Assembly: GCA_050260675.1 (NCBI GenBank)
Contig: JBLNCN010000005.1
Coordinates: 62,001 to 126,000 of the forward strand
Reading direction: 5' to 3'
Source of the DNA: JBBDIP01 sp050260675
Lineage (GTDB): Bacteria > Bacillota > Sulfobacillia > Fermentithermobacillales > Fermentithermobacillaceae
DNA length: 64,000 nucleotides
Part shown: positions 40,358 to 50,194 of the stretch, one piece after another
How the letters are laid out: the number at the start of each line of letters is the position of its first letter
Position numbering within the stretch: the stretch's first letter is position 1
Program-made: the position numbers and the translations under genes
Notes under the pieces: generated by a model
Database searches by the model: none
What the model saw: the letters and a program-made list of their open reading frames with translations, nothing else
Told to the model about the DNA's origin: nothing

Positions 40358-41296
40358 TTATTCTCCAAGCCACTCTTTGCACAGATTGCTCGCGGCTTCT
40401 ACCGTAGAACGCCAGGCAATATCGTTGCCTGCCGAGACCCAGTTTATGCCTTCTTCCCTGGAAAACCATGTCAACTGCCTCTTGCAGTATCTCCTCGTGT
40501 TGCGCTTTATGAGGGCCTTGGCTTCATCCGGCGTCAGGAGGCCTTGCAACATAAGGCATACTTCTTTATACCCTAATCCCTGCATGCTTGCCAGATCTTC
40601 ACTGTAATCTTTTTCTAGCAGCCCGCGTACTTCCTGTACAAAACCTCTTCTCCACTGATCCTCTACCCTATTATCGATGCGCTCATCCAATAATTGACGG
40701 TTCCACGAAATTCCAATCCATAGGGAATCGTATGGTGAGACGGGCTTCTCCAGCAGGCGTTCAGAGATGGGGCGCCCCGTTGCTTTGTGATACTCCAGCG
40801 CCCTTATTACCCGTTTCTGGTCGTTGGGATGAAGGGTTCGGTAGGATACCGGGTCAATGGTTCGTAGGAGGGCGTGGACTGCTTGGTTGCCCTTCTCTGC
40901 CGCTAACTGGGCCATCGACTGGCGGAGGTCCCAGTCGGGAGGGGCGTCCTGGAGAGGGAAATCTCTCAGAAGCGCCCTTATGTACAGTCCTGTCCCCCCC
41001 ACTACGCAGGGGAGGCCGCCTCTTTCGGAAATGTCCTCAATCGCGCGCGAGGCCAAGGACTTGAACTCCTCTACACTCCACGGCTCGTCGGGGTCCTTCA
41101 CGTCAATCAGGTGATGCCTGACCCGGGCTCTGTCTTCAGGAGATACCTTGTCCGTGCCGATGTCCATGCCCCGGTAGACCTGCATCGAATCTGCGGAAAT
41201 GACCTCTATTGGAAAGCGCTCAGCAAGGTCCAGCGACATGGCGGACTTGCCCGTCGCGGTCGGCCCGGCAATAACGAGGACTTTACGATCTGCCAA
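40358..41296 (-). CDS. miaA: tRNA dimethylallyltransferase
   Basis: 312 residues from ATG 41296. P-loop GPTATGKSAM, the DSMQVYRGMDIGTDK motif, VVGGTGLYIRALL and the tRNA-binding RNTRRYCKRQLTWFSRE are in order. MiaA adds dimethylallyl to A37 of tRNAs reading UNN codons; miaB in the same operon methylthiolates that product. Its start overlaps the mutL stop by 14 bp. Confidence 0.95.
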   Translation of the reverse strand: MADRKVLVIAGPTATGKSAMSLDLAERFPIEVISADSMQVYRGMDIGTDKVSPEDRARVRHHLIDVKDPDEPWSVEEFKSLASRAIEDISERGGLPCVVGGTGLYIRALLRDFPLQDAPPDWDLRQSMAQLAAEKGNQAVHALLRTIDPVSYRTLHPNDQKRVIRALEYHKATGRPISERLLEKPVSPYDSLWIGISWNRQLLDERIDNRVEDQWRRGFVQEVRGLLEKDYSEDLASMQGLGYKEVCLMLQGLLTPDEAKALIKRNTRRYCKRQLTWFSREEGINWVSAGNDIAWRSTVEAASNLCKEWLGE

Positions 41297-43064
41297 AGAA
41301 GCTGGCCATCTCCTTCAACGTGATCTCGCGGACCGTGGGGCGGCCGTGGGGGCAAGCGCGGGCGGAGGGGTTCTGCTCCAGTTCCGCCAGCAGAGCACGG
41401 GCTTCGTCCGCCGACAGCGGTTCTCGCGCCCGCACCGAGGCATGGCATGCCGCTGTCTCCAGCCGCGCCGCCTCGACGGCGCGCACGGCATCTTTGGCAT
41501 CTTCCAGGCTCATTCGAGAAAGGACTTCTCTTATGGCCCCGGGCGCCACAGCTCTCCCAAGCACCATGGGTACTGCTGTAACCATGATTGTCCGCTCTCC
41601 GACCATACGGGAGACGAAACCTACTGCCGAGAGAGCTTCCGCCGACTCCTCGTAGACAACGGATTCACTTGGGTCAAGGCGCACCACCTCTGCCATCAAG
41701 AGCTCCTGGCTGCTGCCGGAGCCACCAGCCAGCGCTGCGAAGGTGAGGCTCTCCATCAGGGCGTGCTTGTCTATGAGAAGCAGGGACGAAGGCGTCTTTG
41801 CGATGAGATAGGTGTCGCCAAGAGAACCTAAGTGTTCCCAGGTTGACTCGCCATGGTCCCTCAGATCCAGGGATCCGGACGCGGCAAGCGGACCTGCTGC
41901 ACCAGGAGGGTTTGATGCGGCAGGAGCACTCGATGCAGCAAGAGAGCTTGGTGCAACAGGTAAGTACGGCCCCGTTTCCCGGATCAGCTCCCAGTGAACG
42001 TCTCCGCTTGTGTCCCTGGCCCGGCTCACGCCGCCGGCCCTGTATTCAGGCTCCCAGAGACGGGCCCCTTCCTTGGCCTGCAGGGCGAAACCGCCCTTCG
42101 CCAGCGCTTCTGTCACCGCTCCGACGATTGCCGAGCGAGTATCCCTGTCGTTCTGAAACTTCACTTCCGCCTTGGCCGGGTGGACGTTGACATCGATCTG
42201 TTCCGCGCCTGCGCACAGGTTCAGGATGGCCACCGCGTAGGTCTTTGGGGGAAGCAGGCCGGCGAAGGCTTGATCCAGCGCCCAACCCAGCGAAGCGTTC
42301 TTGACCGGACGGGAGTTCACCGAGAACATCTGCCTATCTCTGGTGCGCCGGTACAGCGACGGCAGTCCCACGTAACCTGACACTCCTCGGCCCGAAACCG
42401 GCACCATGCAGGATGCTTCTTTGGGCCCGAAAAGGTCTGAGATGGCGCTGCCCAGCCCCTTGCCGAAGGTCTGCAGGACTACGTTGCCGCTGGTGCGCAG
42501 CGTGAAAGCGACCGATGGCCACGCCAGGGCCAGCCGTGTGACGACGTCCACGATGGCCTGCCTTTCGGTGGTACGGGACTTGACGAACTTGAGGCGGGCT
42601 GGCGTGTTGTAGAAGAGGTCCCTCACCGCGACCGTGGTTCCTACAGGGAGTCCCTTTTCGACGACCGCGACAATCCGTCCCTCTTCTGCGAGGACCGAGG
42701 TGCCGGAGTCGTCGCCCTGCGCCCTTGTCTCGAGAGTTGTCCTGGAGACCGAAGCGATGGAAGGAAGGGCCTCGCCCCGAAAGCCGAGCGTTCCGATTGA
42801 CGCGAGGTCCGACTGCTCCCGGAGCTTGGACGTGGCGAAGCGTTCCAGCGCAGCCGGTGCGTCTTCCGCCGTCATGCCGGAACCGTCGTCGCTTACCCTT
42901 ATGAGGGAAAAGCCCGAGTCCTCGAACTCAATGGTTATGCGCCGGGCGCCGGCATCGAGGGAGTTCTCAACCAGCTCCTTCACCACCGACGCAGGCCTTT
43001 CCACCACTTCGCCCGCGGCTATCTGGCTCTGTACCAGAGGGTCGAGCTTGCGGATCTTCCCCAC
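41283..43064 (-). CDS. mutL: DNA mismatch repair protein MutL
   Basis: 593 residues. N-terminal GHKL ATPase: ELVENSLDAGA, DDGSGM, RFATSKL, GTLGFRGEAL, VGTTVAVRDLFYNTPARLKF. An Ala/Ser/Pro-rich linker (about 370-410) leads to the C-terminal dimerisation domain. The endonuclease motif DQHA(X)2E(X)4E is degenerate (DKHALMES, no second Glu) while ACHASVRAREPL and CPHGRP are kept. It couples MutS mismatch recognition to repair. Two bp after mutS. Confidence 0.95.
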   Translation of the reverse strand: MGKIRKLDPLVQSQIAAGEVVERPASVVKELVENSLDAGARRITIEFEDSGFSLIRVSDDGSGMTAEDAPAALERFATSKLREQSDLASIGTLGFRGEALPSIASVSRTTLETRAQGDDSGTSVLAEEGRIVAVVEKGLPVGTTVAVRDLFYNTPARLKFVKSRTTERQAIVDVVTRLALAWPSVAFTLRTSGNVVLQTFGKGLGSAISDLFGPKEASCMVPVSGRGVSGYVGLPSLYRRTRDRQMFSVNSRPVKNASLGWALDQAFAGLLPPKTYAVAILNLCAGAEQIDVNVHPAKAEVKFQNDRDTRSAIVGAVTEALAKGGFALQAKEGARLWEPEYRAGGVSRARDTSGDVHWELIRETGPYLPVAPSSLAASSAPAASNPPGAAGPLAASGSLDLRDHGESTWEHLGSLGDTYLIAKTPSSLLLIDKHALMESLTFAALAGGSGSSQELLMAEVVRLDPSESVVYEESAEALSAVGFVSRMVGERTIMVTAVPMVLGRAVAPGAIREVLSRMSLEDAKDAVRAVEAARLETAACHASVRAREPLSADEARALLAELEQNPSARACPHGRPTVREITLKEMASFFGRS

Positions 43065-43066
43065 TG

Positions 43067-45793
43067 CTACGCCTCCTCGCTGCCAAGAAGGCGCTTCTTT
43101 AGGTCATACAGCCTTTGGAGTGCCTCCAGCGGGCTTAGGCGGTCAACGTCCATCTCGCGCAGCTCGCTCGCGAGGGCCTCAAGTTCCGGAGAGATGGCCG
43201 GCGCTGCCTCGGAGACCCCTCCGAACAGGTCTGCCTGCCCGGGAACGGTATCGACCAGGATTCCCGCGCCTCTGGACGCCACCTGGCCCAGAATCCCGCT
43301 CTTCCACCTGGACCCCTTGCGGGCCTCGGCCTCCAGCCCCAGGAGTATTTCGCGAGCGCGGCGCACAACGCTGGCAGGGAGTCCAGCCATCGCCGACACC
43401 TCAATGCCGAAGCTGCCCTCGGCCACTCCCTTCTGGACTTTGCGGAGGAAGACCACCTCGTCGCCCTTCTTCTTCACCGCCACGGCGTAGTTGGCGACCA
43501 TGGGACGCAGGTCGGCGAGCAGCGTCAGTTCCCTATAGTGGGTCGCCACCAGGGCCCTTGGGCCTGTGAACCCGCCGACCGATGCGTTTGCACCGCCGGT
43601 CAGGTGCTCCAGGACCGCCCATGCTACGGCCAGGCCATCAAAGGTGCTGGTCCCCCTTCCGATCTCGTCAAGGATGATGAAACTGTCCTTGGTCGCGCCT
43701 TCGAGGATGCGGGAGACCTCCGACATCTCCACCATGAACGTGGATTGCCCCAGCACCAGGTCGTCGTACGCTCCAACTCTGGCGAAGAGCTTGTCTGCGC
43801 AGGATATGGAGCACGAGGACGCTGGCACGAAGCTGCCGATCTGGGCCATGACGAAGATAAGGGCAGCCTGGCGGCAGTAGGTGGACTTGCCTCCCATGTT
43901 TGGCCCCGTGATGACCAAGACCCTCTGTTTTTCGTCCAGGATGATGTCGTTGGGCACGAAGCCGCCGGGCGGAAGCACTCTCTCCAGCACAGGGTGACGG
44001 CCGTCCCTGATAATAACATCGCCTCCGGCCGCGATTTCCGGACGCACGTAACCGGACTCCAGGGCAACCTGCGCGAAAGCGGTCAGGACGTCCAACTCGG
44101 CAACGGCGCGGGCTGTCCTCTGGACTCTCCTGATGCAGCCCGAAAGAAAGTCGCGGATCTCGCAGAAAATGCGGTATTCCTCTTTGAAGAGCTTTTCCTC
44201 TGCGCCGAGGATCGCGGCTTCCCGAGACCGGAGCTCGGGAGTCACGAACCGCTCGCCCGTGGAGAGGGTCTGCCGGCGCGTGTAGTCCTCCGGCACCGAA
44301 GACAAGTTGGATTTGCTGACCTCTATGTAGTATCCGAAGACCCTGTTGAACCCCACCTTGAGGTTCTTGATGCCCGTCCGCTCCCTCTCCCTCGACTCGA
44401 AGTCAAGGAGCCACTCTTTTCCGCCCGTGCTGAGCTTTCGCAGCTCGTCCACATCCGGGCTTACACCCGTCCTCACCAAAAAGCCGTCGGTGACAGAGAC
44501 GGGCGGGTCGTCGACCAGGGTCTCCCTTACCCTGCGTACGGCCTCTGACACGCCGTCAAGGCGGCCGAAGATGTCCTGGAGCAGCGGCGCCGTCGCTTCG
44601 GAAAGGAGCGCGCGGAGATCCGGTATGACTTCCAGCGATGAGGCCAGCGACGTGAGGTCCCGGGCGTTGCACGACTTGTACGCGATCCGGGTGACCAGCC
44701 GCTCAAGGTCCCTGACTTTGGAGAGGAGGTCGCGGAGGCCCTCCCTTAGGGCTGAGTCCGAGTAGATGCTCTCTACAGCCGTCAGCCTGTCCACAATCCT
44801 GGAAGAGTCCTTCAGCGGTCGCTCGATCCATTGCCTTAGCAGCCTCGAGCCCATAGCGGTGCAGCACCGGTCCAGCACCCAGGCAAGGGTTCCCTCCCTG
44901 CCCCCCTGGAGGCGCTCGACGAGCTCTAGGTTCCGCCTCGTGGACCGGTCGATCTCCATAAAGCCTTCGTCAAGGTAAAGCGCGGGCTCCTTCAGATGGC
45001 GCATCTCGATCATTTGGGTGCTTGAAAGGTACGTGAGGAGCCCTTCCAGGGCGCAAAGCCCCAGGGTGTGGCCCTTCTCCGAGAAGGAGGCCAGAAGGTC
45101 CTGGCCGTAGATCGAGGACGCCGAAGGCATGGCTCCATCCGCCGACCAGAATGAGCCGGGATCCACCGCACTCACAAAGATCCCCGGGATGGCCTTCTCC
45201 AGCGCTCGCGGGACGTCGAAGACTCCTTTTGCCGAAGGCGCCACGCACTCGCGGGGCAGGAGGCGCGCCAGTTCGTCCAGCGCCGCTTTGAGCGGTTCAG
45301 GGCCGCTGCCGGGAAAGGATGCGACGAGGACTTCGCCGGTGGACAGGTCACACGCGCATATTCCGGCACCCGGCGGGCTCCCGCCCGGGTCTCTCCTGTC
45401 TTTGGCGTAGACCGACGCGATGTACGTGGCGGACGCCGCAGGAGATCCCTCCCAATAGGTGCCGGGAGTGATCACGCGGGTCACGTCTCTTTTAACCAGT
45501 CCCTTAGCGAGCGAGGGGTCCTCCAACTGGTCGCAGATGGCAACCTTGTAGCCCTTGTCGATCAGCACTTTGATGTAGTCGTCGACCGAATGGTAAGGGA
45601 CGCCGCACATGGGCGCCCGGTCGCCGTTGCCTGCGTCGCGGCCTGTGAGGGTGACGCCTAGCTCACGGGAACCCGTAACGGCGTCTTCGAAAAAGAGCTC
45701 GTAGAAGTCACCCAGCCGGAAAAACAGGAGCGAGTCGTGGTACTTATCTTTCAAGGCCCTGTACTGGGCCATCATCGGAGTGGCGTTCTTCAC
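43067..45793 (-). CDS. mutS: DNA mismatch repair protein MutS
   Basis: 908 residues from ATG 45793. Mismatch-binding Phe-x-Glu lies in RLGDFYELFFEDA; the C-terminal ATPase has Walker A GPNMGGKSTYCRQ, LFARVGAYDDLVLGQSTFMVEM and Walker B FIILDEIGRGTSTFDG. MutS recognises mispaired bases and recruits MutL. The start overlaps the miaB stop by 4 bp, with no cotE between them, unlike B. subtilis. Confidence 0.97.
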   Translation of the reverse strand: MKNATPMMAQYRALKDKYHDSLLFFRLGDFYELFFEDAVTGSRELGVTLTGRDAGNGDRAPMCGVPYHSVDDYIKVLIDKGYKVAICDQLEDPSLAKGLVKRDVTRVITPGTYWEGSPAASATYIASVYAKDRRDPGGSPPGAGICACDLSTGEVLVASFPGSGPEPLKAALDELARLLPRECVAPSAKGVFDVPRALEKAIPGIFVSAVDPGSFWSADGAMPSASSIYGQDLLASFSEKGHTLGLCALEGLLTYLSSTQMIEMRHLKEPALYLDEGFMEIDRSTRRNLELVERLQGGREGTLAWVLDRCCTAMGSRLLRQWIERPLKDSSRIVDRLTAVESIYSDSALREGLRDLLSKVRDLERLVTRIAYKSCNARDLTSLASSLEVIPDLRALLSEATAPLLQDIFGRLDGVSEAVRRVRETLVDDPPVSVTDGFLVRTGVSPDVDELRKLSTGGKEWLLDFESRERERTGIKNLKVGFNRVFGYYIEVSKSNLSSVPEDYTRRQTLSTGERFVTPELRSREAAILGAEEKLFKEEYRIFCEIRDFLSGCIRRVQRTARAVAELDVLTAFAQVALESGYVRPEIAAGGDVIIRDGRHPVLERVLPPGGFVPNDIILDEKQRVLVITGPNMGGKSTYCRQAALIFVMAQIGSFVPASSCSISCADKLFARVGAYDDLVLGQSTFMVEMSEVSRILEGATKDSFIILDEIGRGTSTFDGLAVAWAVLEHLTGGANASVGGFTGPRALVATHYRELTLLADLRPMVANYAVAVKKKGDEVVFLRKVQKGVAEGSFGIEVSAMAGLPASVVRRAREILLGLEAEARKGSRWKSGILGQVASRGAGILVDTVPGQADLFGGVSEAAPAISPELEALASELREMDVDRLSPLEALQRLYDLKKRLLGSEEA

Positions 45794-47214
45794 TGGACCA
45801 CCGGACCTTTCAGGTACCAGGTCCCCGCTTCCTCAACGCGTACCTTCACAAGGTCGCCCGGCACGGGAGGCGGGGCTTCTTGGGCTCCGCCGGAGGCGTT
45901 GGCGGTGGCGACGACCATCTTCCCCGAGCGCGTCCTCCCCCGGACTGCGCCCGGCTCTTCGGGGTCGCGTGATTCCACCAGAATCTCAAACACGTTTCCG
46001 AGGAGCGCCCGGTTGCTCTCGCGAGTCACCTCCGACTGCAAGTCAACCAGAGCCTGCATGCGCCTTGACTTCTCCGCCCGGGGGATCTGCCCCTTCATCT
46101 TGGCGGCCGCCGTGCCCTTTCTGGGAGAAAAGATGAAAGTGAAGGCGCCGTCGAACCGGGCTTTACGCACCACTTCCAGCGTCTCCTGGAAGTCTTCCTC
46201 GGTCTCGCCCGGGAAGCCTACGATGATGTCGGTGGTTATGCCGCTCGTGGGCACGGCTTCTCGCACGTATGCCAGGAGGTCTAAGTACTGCTCAGGGCTG
46301 TAGCCCCGGTTCATCAGTGTCAGGATCCGGCTCGACCCGGACTGAAGCGGCAGGTGGAAGTGTTCGCAGACCTTCCCGCAGTCTCTGACTGCGTCCACCA
46401 TTTCTCTCGTGAAGTCGCGCGGGTGCGAGGTGAAGTACCTTATCCTGGCGAGGCCCGGGATCCGGTTCAGGTCCCGCAGCAGGTCCGCAAAGGATTCCTT
46501 TTCCGGAAGGTCTAGTCCCCAGGCATTCACGTTTTGGCCCAGGAGGGTGACCTCTTTGTAGCCTCGCCGGACCAGGTCAGCCACTTCATCCCGTATTGCC
46601 TCCCTTGAGCGGGATACCTGCGGCCCCCTCACATAGGGGACCACGCAATAGGAGCAAAAGTTGTCGCACCCATACATGATGGTGACGTAGGCCGAGACTC
46701 CCGGGATGTTCTTTCTCGGCAGACCTTCGGGCAGGACCTGGGTGGACTCGTCCCGTCTCGCGCTCACCCTGGGAGGGGTGACCGCCGCGGCCTGCCTTTG
46801 CGTAGGCGGCTCCGTGCCGGGCTCGATGGCTTGGGCGCAAAGCGCCTCCCTAACCATCCCGGGTATCTTGTGGATGTTGCCGGGACCTGCCACTACCTGG
46901 ACGAAGGGCGCTCTCTGCCTGAGGCGCTGAAGGTTCTCGGGGATCTGGGCCATGCATCCGGACAGCACCATGACCGGCAACCTCTCCTCGCCCCTGCGCC
47001 ACGAGTAGAGCCTGCCTAGACGGGACCACACCTTGCTCTCTGCTGTCTCCCGCACGGCGCACGTGTTGAGGATGATAACGTCTGCCTTCTTGGGGTCAAC
47101 CGACTCCCGCATCCCGTCCCGCTCAAGCAGGGCCGCGATGGTCTCGGAGTCCCTTTCGTTCATCTGGCAGCCGAAAGTCTCAATGTAGTAGGTTAAGGGC
47201 AAAGCGCGCTTCAC
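45790..47214 (-). CDS. miaB: tRNA-2-methylthio-N6-dimethylallyladenosine synthase
   Basis: 474 residues from ATG 47214. N-terminal UPF0004 domain with cluster Cys in ETFGCQMNERDSE and the later CAVRETAE and VLSGCMAQ; the radical-SAM motif is GCDNFCSYCVVPYVRG (CxxxCxxC); the C-terminal TRAM domain ends the protein. It adds the methylthio group to i6A37 tRNA using two 4Fe-4S clusters. It heads the miaB-mutS-mutL-miaA-hfq set. An insertion of about 30 residues after residue 125 (GTEPPTQRQAAAVT) is unusual. Confidence 0.95.
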   Translation of the reverse strand: MKRALPLTYYIETFGCQMNERDSETIAALLERDGMRESVDPKKADVIILNTCAVRETAESKVWSRLGRLYSWRRGEERLPVMVLSGCMAQIPENLQRLRQRAPFVQVVAGPGNIHKIPGMVREALCAQAIEPGTEPPTQRQAAAVTPPRVSARRDESTQVLPEGLPRKNIPGVSAYVTIMYGCDNFCSYCVVPYVRGPQVSRSREAIRDEVADLVRRGYKEVTLLGQNVNAWGLDLPEKESFADLLRDLNRIPGLARIRYFTSHPRDFTREMVDAVRDCGKVCEHFHLPLQSGSSRILTLMNRGYSPEQYLDLLAYVREAVPTSGITTDIIVGFPGETEEDFQETLEVVRKARFDGAFTFIFSPRKGTAAAKMKGQIPRAEKSRRMQALVDLQSEVTRESNRALLGNVFEILVESRDPEEPGAVRGRTRSGKMVVATANASGGAQEAPPPVPGDLVKVRVEEAGTWYLKGPVVQ

Positions 47215-47252
47215 CGCCTGGATATGTTGGGAACCTCTTGCCTACAGGTCAT

Positions 47253-47281
47253 ATTATACCTGAGGTTGTCCCTAACCCTAA
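47253..47281 (-). promoter_or_regulatory. Candidate promoter for the miaB operon
   Basis: On the minus strand a perfect -10 TATAAT (47258-47253), 17-bp spacer and a poor -35 TTAGGG (47281-47276), 38 bp before the miaB ATG. The -35 overlaps the end of the dppF gene. Confidence 0.45.
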
Positions 47282-48243
47282 GCCAGGTGGCACGCCACGA
47301 AGTGCCCAGGTTGCGCCTCGCGCCACGCGGGCCTGGTTTCCCTGCACTCCTGGACCGCCCGGGGGCACCTGGTGTGGAAGGCGCAACCGGAAGGCGGGTT
47401 CAGCGGGCTGGGCACGTCGCCCTCCAGCACGATCCGCTGCTTCTTGACAGCCGGATCGGGGATGGGGATAGCGGACAAGAGGGCGACCGTATAGGGGTGG
47501 AGCGGCGAAGCATACAGATCGCGCTTCGATGCCAGTTCGACCATGCGTCCCAGGTACATGACCCCCACCCTGTCTGAGATGTGCTGCACGACAGACAGGT
47601 TGTGGGCGATGAAGAGATAGGTCAGGCCAAACTGGTCCTGGAGGTCCGATAGGAGGTTCAGGATCTGGGACTGGATCGACACGTCCAGGGCTGAGACCGG
47701 TTCGTCGCAGACCACGAGTTTCGGTTGGAGCGCCAGCGCCCGGGCGATGCCGATCCGCTGCCTCTGGCCGCCGGAAAACTCATGAGGATACCGCCGCGCG
47801 TGATAGGGCGCCAGGCCGACCACCTCAAGGAGCTCTTCGACTCTCGCCGCCCGCTCCTTGCCTGCCGCCAATCCGTGTATCGTCAACCCCTCACCGACGA
47901 TGTCTCCCACGGTCATCCTCGCGTTGAGGGAGCCGTAGGGGTCCTGGAAGATGATCTGCATCTCACGGCGAAGCCGCCGCAGCTCATCCCGATCGCAGGA
48001 CAAAACGTCCTTGCCCGAGAAGGTCACGCTGCCGCCGGTCGGCTCTATGAGGCGCAGGATGCAGCGGCCGGTCGTCGTCTTGCCGCAACCGCTCTCACCC
48101 ACCAGGCCCAGGGTTTCTCCGGGGTAGATCCCGAAGGACACGCCGTCTACGGCCTTCGCCCAGTTCTTGACCTTCGAGAAGCCCCCTCCCCTTACCGGGA
48201 AGTATTTCTTTAAGCCTTCTACCTCAAGAAGGTGTTCCGCCAC
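47278..48243 (-). CDS. dppF: Peptide ABC transporter ATP-binding protein DppF-type
   Basis: 321 residues from GTG 48243, 1 bp after dppD. Walker A GESGCGKTT, Q-loop FQDPYGSLNARM, signature FSGGQRQRI, Walker B LVVCDEPVSALD, switch IAHNLSVV. C-terminal oligopeptide domain with PSPLNPPSGCAFHTRCPRA, including Cys residues likely to bind an iron-sulfur cluster as in characterised Dpp/Opp ATPases. Ends the second peptide importer operon. Confidence 0.94.
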   Translation of the reverse strand: MAEHLLEVEGLKKYFPVRGGGFSKVKNWAKAVDGVSFGIYPGETLGLVGESGCGKTTTGRCILRLIEPTGGSVTFSGKDVLSCDRDELRRLRREMQIIFQDPYGSLNARMTVGDIVGEGLTIHGLAAGKERAARVEELLEVVGLAPYHARRYPHEFSGGQRQRIGIARALALQPKLVVCDEPVSALDVSIQSQILNLLSDLQDQFGLTYLFIAHNLSVVQHISDRVGVMYLGRMVELASKRDLYASPLHPYTVALLSAIPIPDPAVKKQRIVLEGDVPSPLNPPSGCAFHTRCPRAVQECRETRPAWREAQPGHFVACHLA

Positions 48244-48244
48244 G

Positions 48245-49252
48245 TCACATCACCTTCCCTTGATCGTCCAGCGGATGGTGGCAACGCACTCTGTGAACTC
48301 CTTGCACGGTTGTCATATCGGGCTCCGTCTTGCGGCATAGGTCCGATGCGAACTTGCACCGGTTGTTGAACTTGCAGCCGGGCGGCGCGAACATAGGGTT
48401 TGGCACCGTGCCGGGGATGACGTGGAGCCGCTCTACCGTCCTGTCCAGCCGCGGTGTGGAGCTTAAGAGGCCGTGGGTGTACGGGTGCCGCGGGTGGTGG
48501 AATATCCCCAGACAGAGGCCCTCTTCCACCACCTTGCCCATGTACATGACCGCTACCCTGTCCGCCATCTCGGCGATGACGCCCAGGTCGTGGGTGATCA
48601 GCATAATGGAAGCGCCGGTGCGCTGGCGGAGGGACTTCATGACCTCCAGGATCTGAGCCTGGATCGTTACGTCGAGGGCCGTGGTGGGCTCGTCGGCGAT
48701 GAGCAGCCGGGGAGCGCAGGCAAGCGCCATAGCGATCATGACTCTTTGGCGCATGCCGCCCGAAAGCTCATGGGGGTACTGGCGGACGCGCTTCCCTGGT
48801 TCGGGGATACCTACGGAGTGCAGGAGTTCCACCGCCTGGGCCATGCCCTGCTCCCTTGTCTGCCCCTGGTGATACTGGAGTACCTCGCTTATCTGGTCGC
48901 CAATGGTGTACACGGGGTTAAGGCTCGTCATGGGTTCTTGGAAGATCATCCCCATCTTGCTTCCACGAAGGCGCCGCATCTCTTCAGGGCTCTTCGTCAA
49001 GAGGTCCTCTCCCTCGAAGATGATCTCTCCACCCTCGATGCGGCCGGGGGGCCAAGGAATGAGCCCCATCACGGAGAACGCAGTGACGCTCTTGCCGCAT
49101 CCCGACTCGCCCACAACTCCCAGGGTTTCCCCCGGGTATATGGATAGAGAAACGCCCCGGAGCGCCGGGTTTCTTCCGTCGCTTGTGTAGAAAACCGTCT
49201 CCAGGTCCTTTACTTCAAGGAGCGGCCTCTGTACATCGTAAGTCCAATCCAC
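48245..49252 (-). CDS. dppD: Peptide ABC transporter ATP-binding protein DppD-type
   Basis: 335 residues from GTG 49252. Walker A GESGCGKSV, Q-loop FQEPMTSLNPVYTI, signature LSGGMRQRV, Walker B LLIADEPTTALD, ITHDLGV. C-terminal PNPMFAPPGCKFNNRCKFASDLC supplies the Cys cluster that is absent from the OppD of the other operon. Pairs with DppF to power DppBC. Confidence 0.94.
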   Translation of the reverse strand: MDWTYDVQRPLLEVKDLETVFYTSDGRNPALRGVSLSIYPGETLGVVGESGCGKSVTAFSVMGLIPWPPGRIEGGEIIFEGEDLLTKSPEEMRRLRGSKMGMIFQEPMTSLNPVYTIGDQISEVLQYHQGQTREQGMAQAVELLHSVGIPEPGKRVRQYPHELSGGMRQRVMIAMALACAPRLLIADEPTTALDVTIQAQILEVMKSLRQRTGASIMLITHDLGVIAEMADRVAVMYMGKVVEEGLCLGIFHHPRHPYTHGLLSSTPRLDRTVERLHVIPGTVPNPMFAPPGCKFNNRCKFASDLCRKTEPDMTTVQGVHRVRCHHPLDDQGKVM

Positions 49253-49273
49253 CTTGATCCGGCCCTCCCTTCG

Positions 49274-50179
49274 CTAGTCCTTTAGCCGGGGGTCGAGCGC
49301 GTCCCGCAGCCCGTCACCCACGTAGTTGAAAGAAAGCACTGTCAGGAAAATGAACAGACCTGGGAAGATCATGAGGTGTGGCGCCTGCAGAAGGTAGTGG
49401 CGACCCGTATTGATGATGCTGCCCCAGCTTGGGAACGGCTCCTGTACCCCGATGCCTAGGAACGAGAGGCTTGACTCCGCCAGGATGGCTCCGCTAATGC
49501 GCAGAGTGGCCGACACAATGACAGGAGCCATAGCGTTGGGCAGGATGTGGCGGAAGATGATCCGCGCGTCGCTGGCCCCGAGAGCCCTTGCAGACTCGGT
49601 GAACTCCTGTTCCCTCAGGGAGAGGATCTGGCCCCGCACCATGCGGGCTAGGCCGGGCCAGGACGTTATCCCAATCACCAGCATGATGTTGAAAATGCTC
49701 CGCTCCACAATGCTGATGATTGTGAGGAGCAGGAAGAACGTCGGGAACGCCATGACTATCTCGGTTGCGCGCATGAGCAGGTTGTCGATCCTGCCGCCGA
49801 AGTAGCCCGCGATGGAGCCGATAACGGTGCCAAGCGCCACAGAGACGCCTGCAGCCACAAAGCCCACCGCCAGGCTTATCCGCGCGCCCCACAAGATGCG
49901 GCTATAGACGTCGCGTCCAACGTTGTCGGTGCCCATGAGGTGTTCCCTTGACGGCGCGAGGAGCTTGTTTGGCGGGTCTACATCCTGGTAGTCATGGGTT
50001 GCCAGGAACGGCGCCAGAATGGCTATGGAGTACATGAAAACGAGCACGCAGAGGCCCAACATGGCCAGCTTGTGCTTCTTGAACCGTCGCCAAACCATTC
50101 GAGAGTAGCTCTCGGTCTTTGGAGTGAGCGCTTCTCCGCCGAAGTTCTCTGCGGGCGCCTGCATGTAGTTTTGGGACAT
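49274..50179 (-). CDS. dppC: Peptide ABC transporter permease DppC-type
   Basis: 301 residues from ATG 50179. One N-terminal hydrophilic segment and six transmembrane helices; MGTDNVGRDVYSRILWGARISL is the conserved extracytoplasmic block and EFTESARALGASDARIIFRHILPNAM the EAA coupling motif. Forms the channel with DppB. Ends LKD, 21 bp before dppD. Confidence 0.94.
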   Translation of the reverse strand: MSQNYMQAPAENFGGEALTPKTESYSRMVWRRFKKHKLAMLGLCVLVFMYSIAILAPFLATHDYQDVDPPNKLLAPSREHLMGTDNVGRDVYSRILWGARISLAVGFVAAGVSVALGTVIGSIAGYFGGRIDNLLMRATEIVMAFPTFFLLLTIISIVERSIFNIMLVIGITSWPGLARMVRGQILSLREQEFTESARALGASDARIIFRHILPNAMAPVIVSATLRISGAILAESSLSFLGIGVQEPFPSWGSIINTGRHYLLQAPHLMIFPGLFIFLTVLSFNYVGDGLRDALDPRLKD

Positions 50180-50194
50180 TCCGCGGCGCCCCCT

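Noticed and set aside
43538..44548. 336-codon plus-strand frame opposite mutS
   Set aside because: Shadow of mutS, with unrelated composition and no family motifs.
47270..47284. TTAGGGTTAGGG on the minus strand, like a telomere repeat
   Set aside because: Only two units, formed by the end of dppF and the promoter spacer; coincidence.
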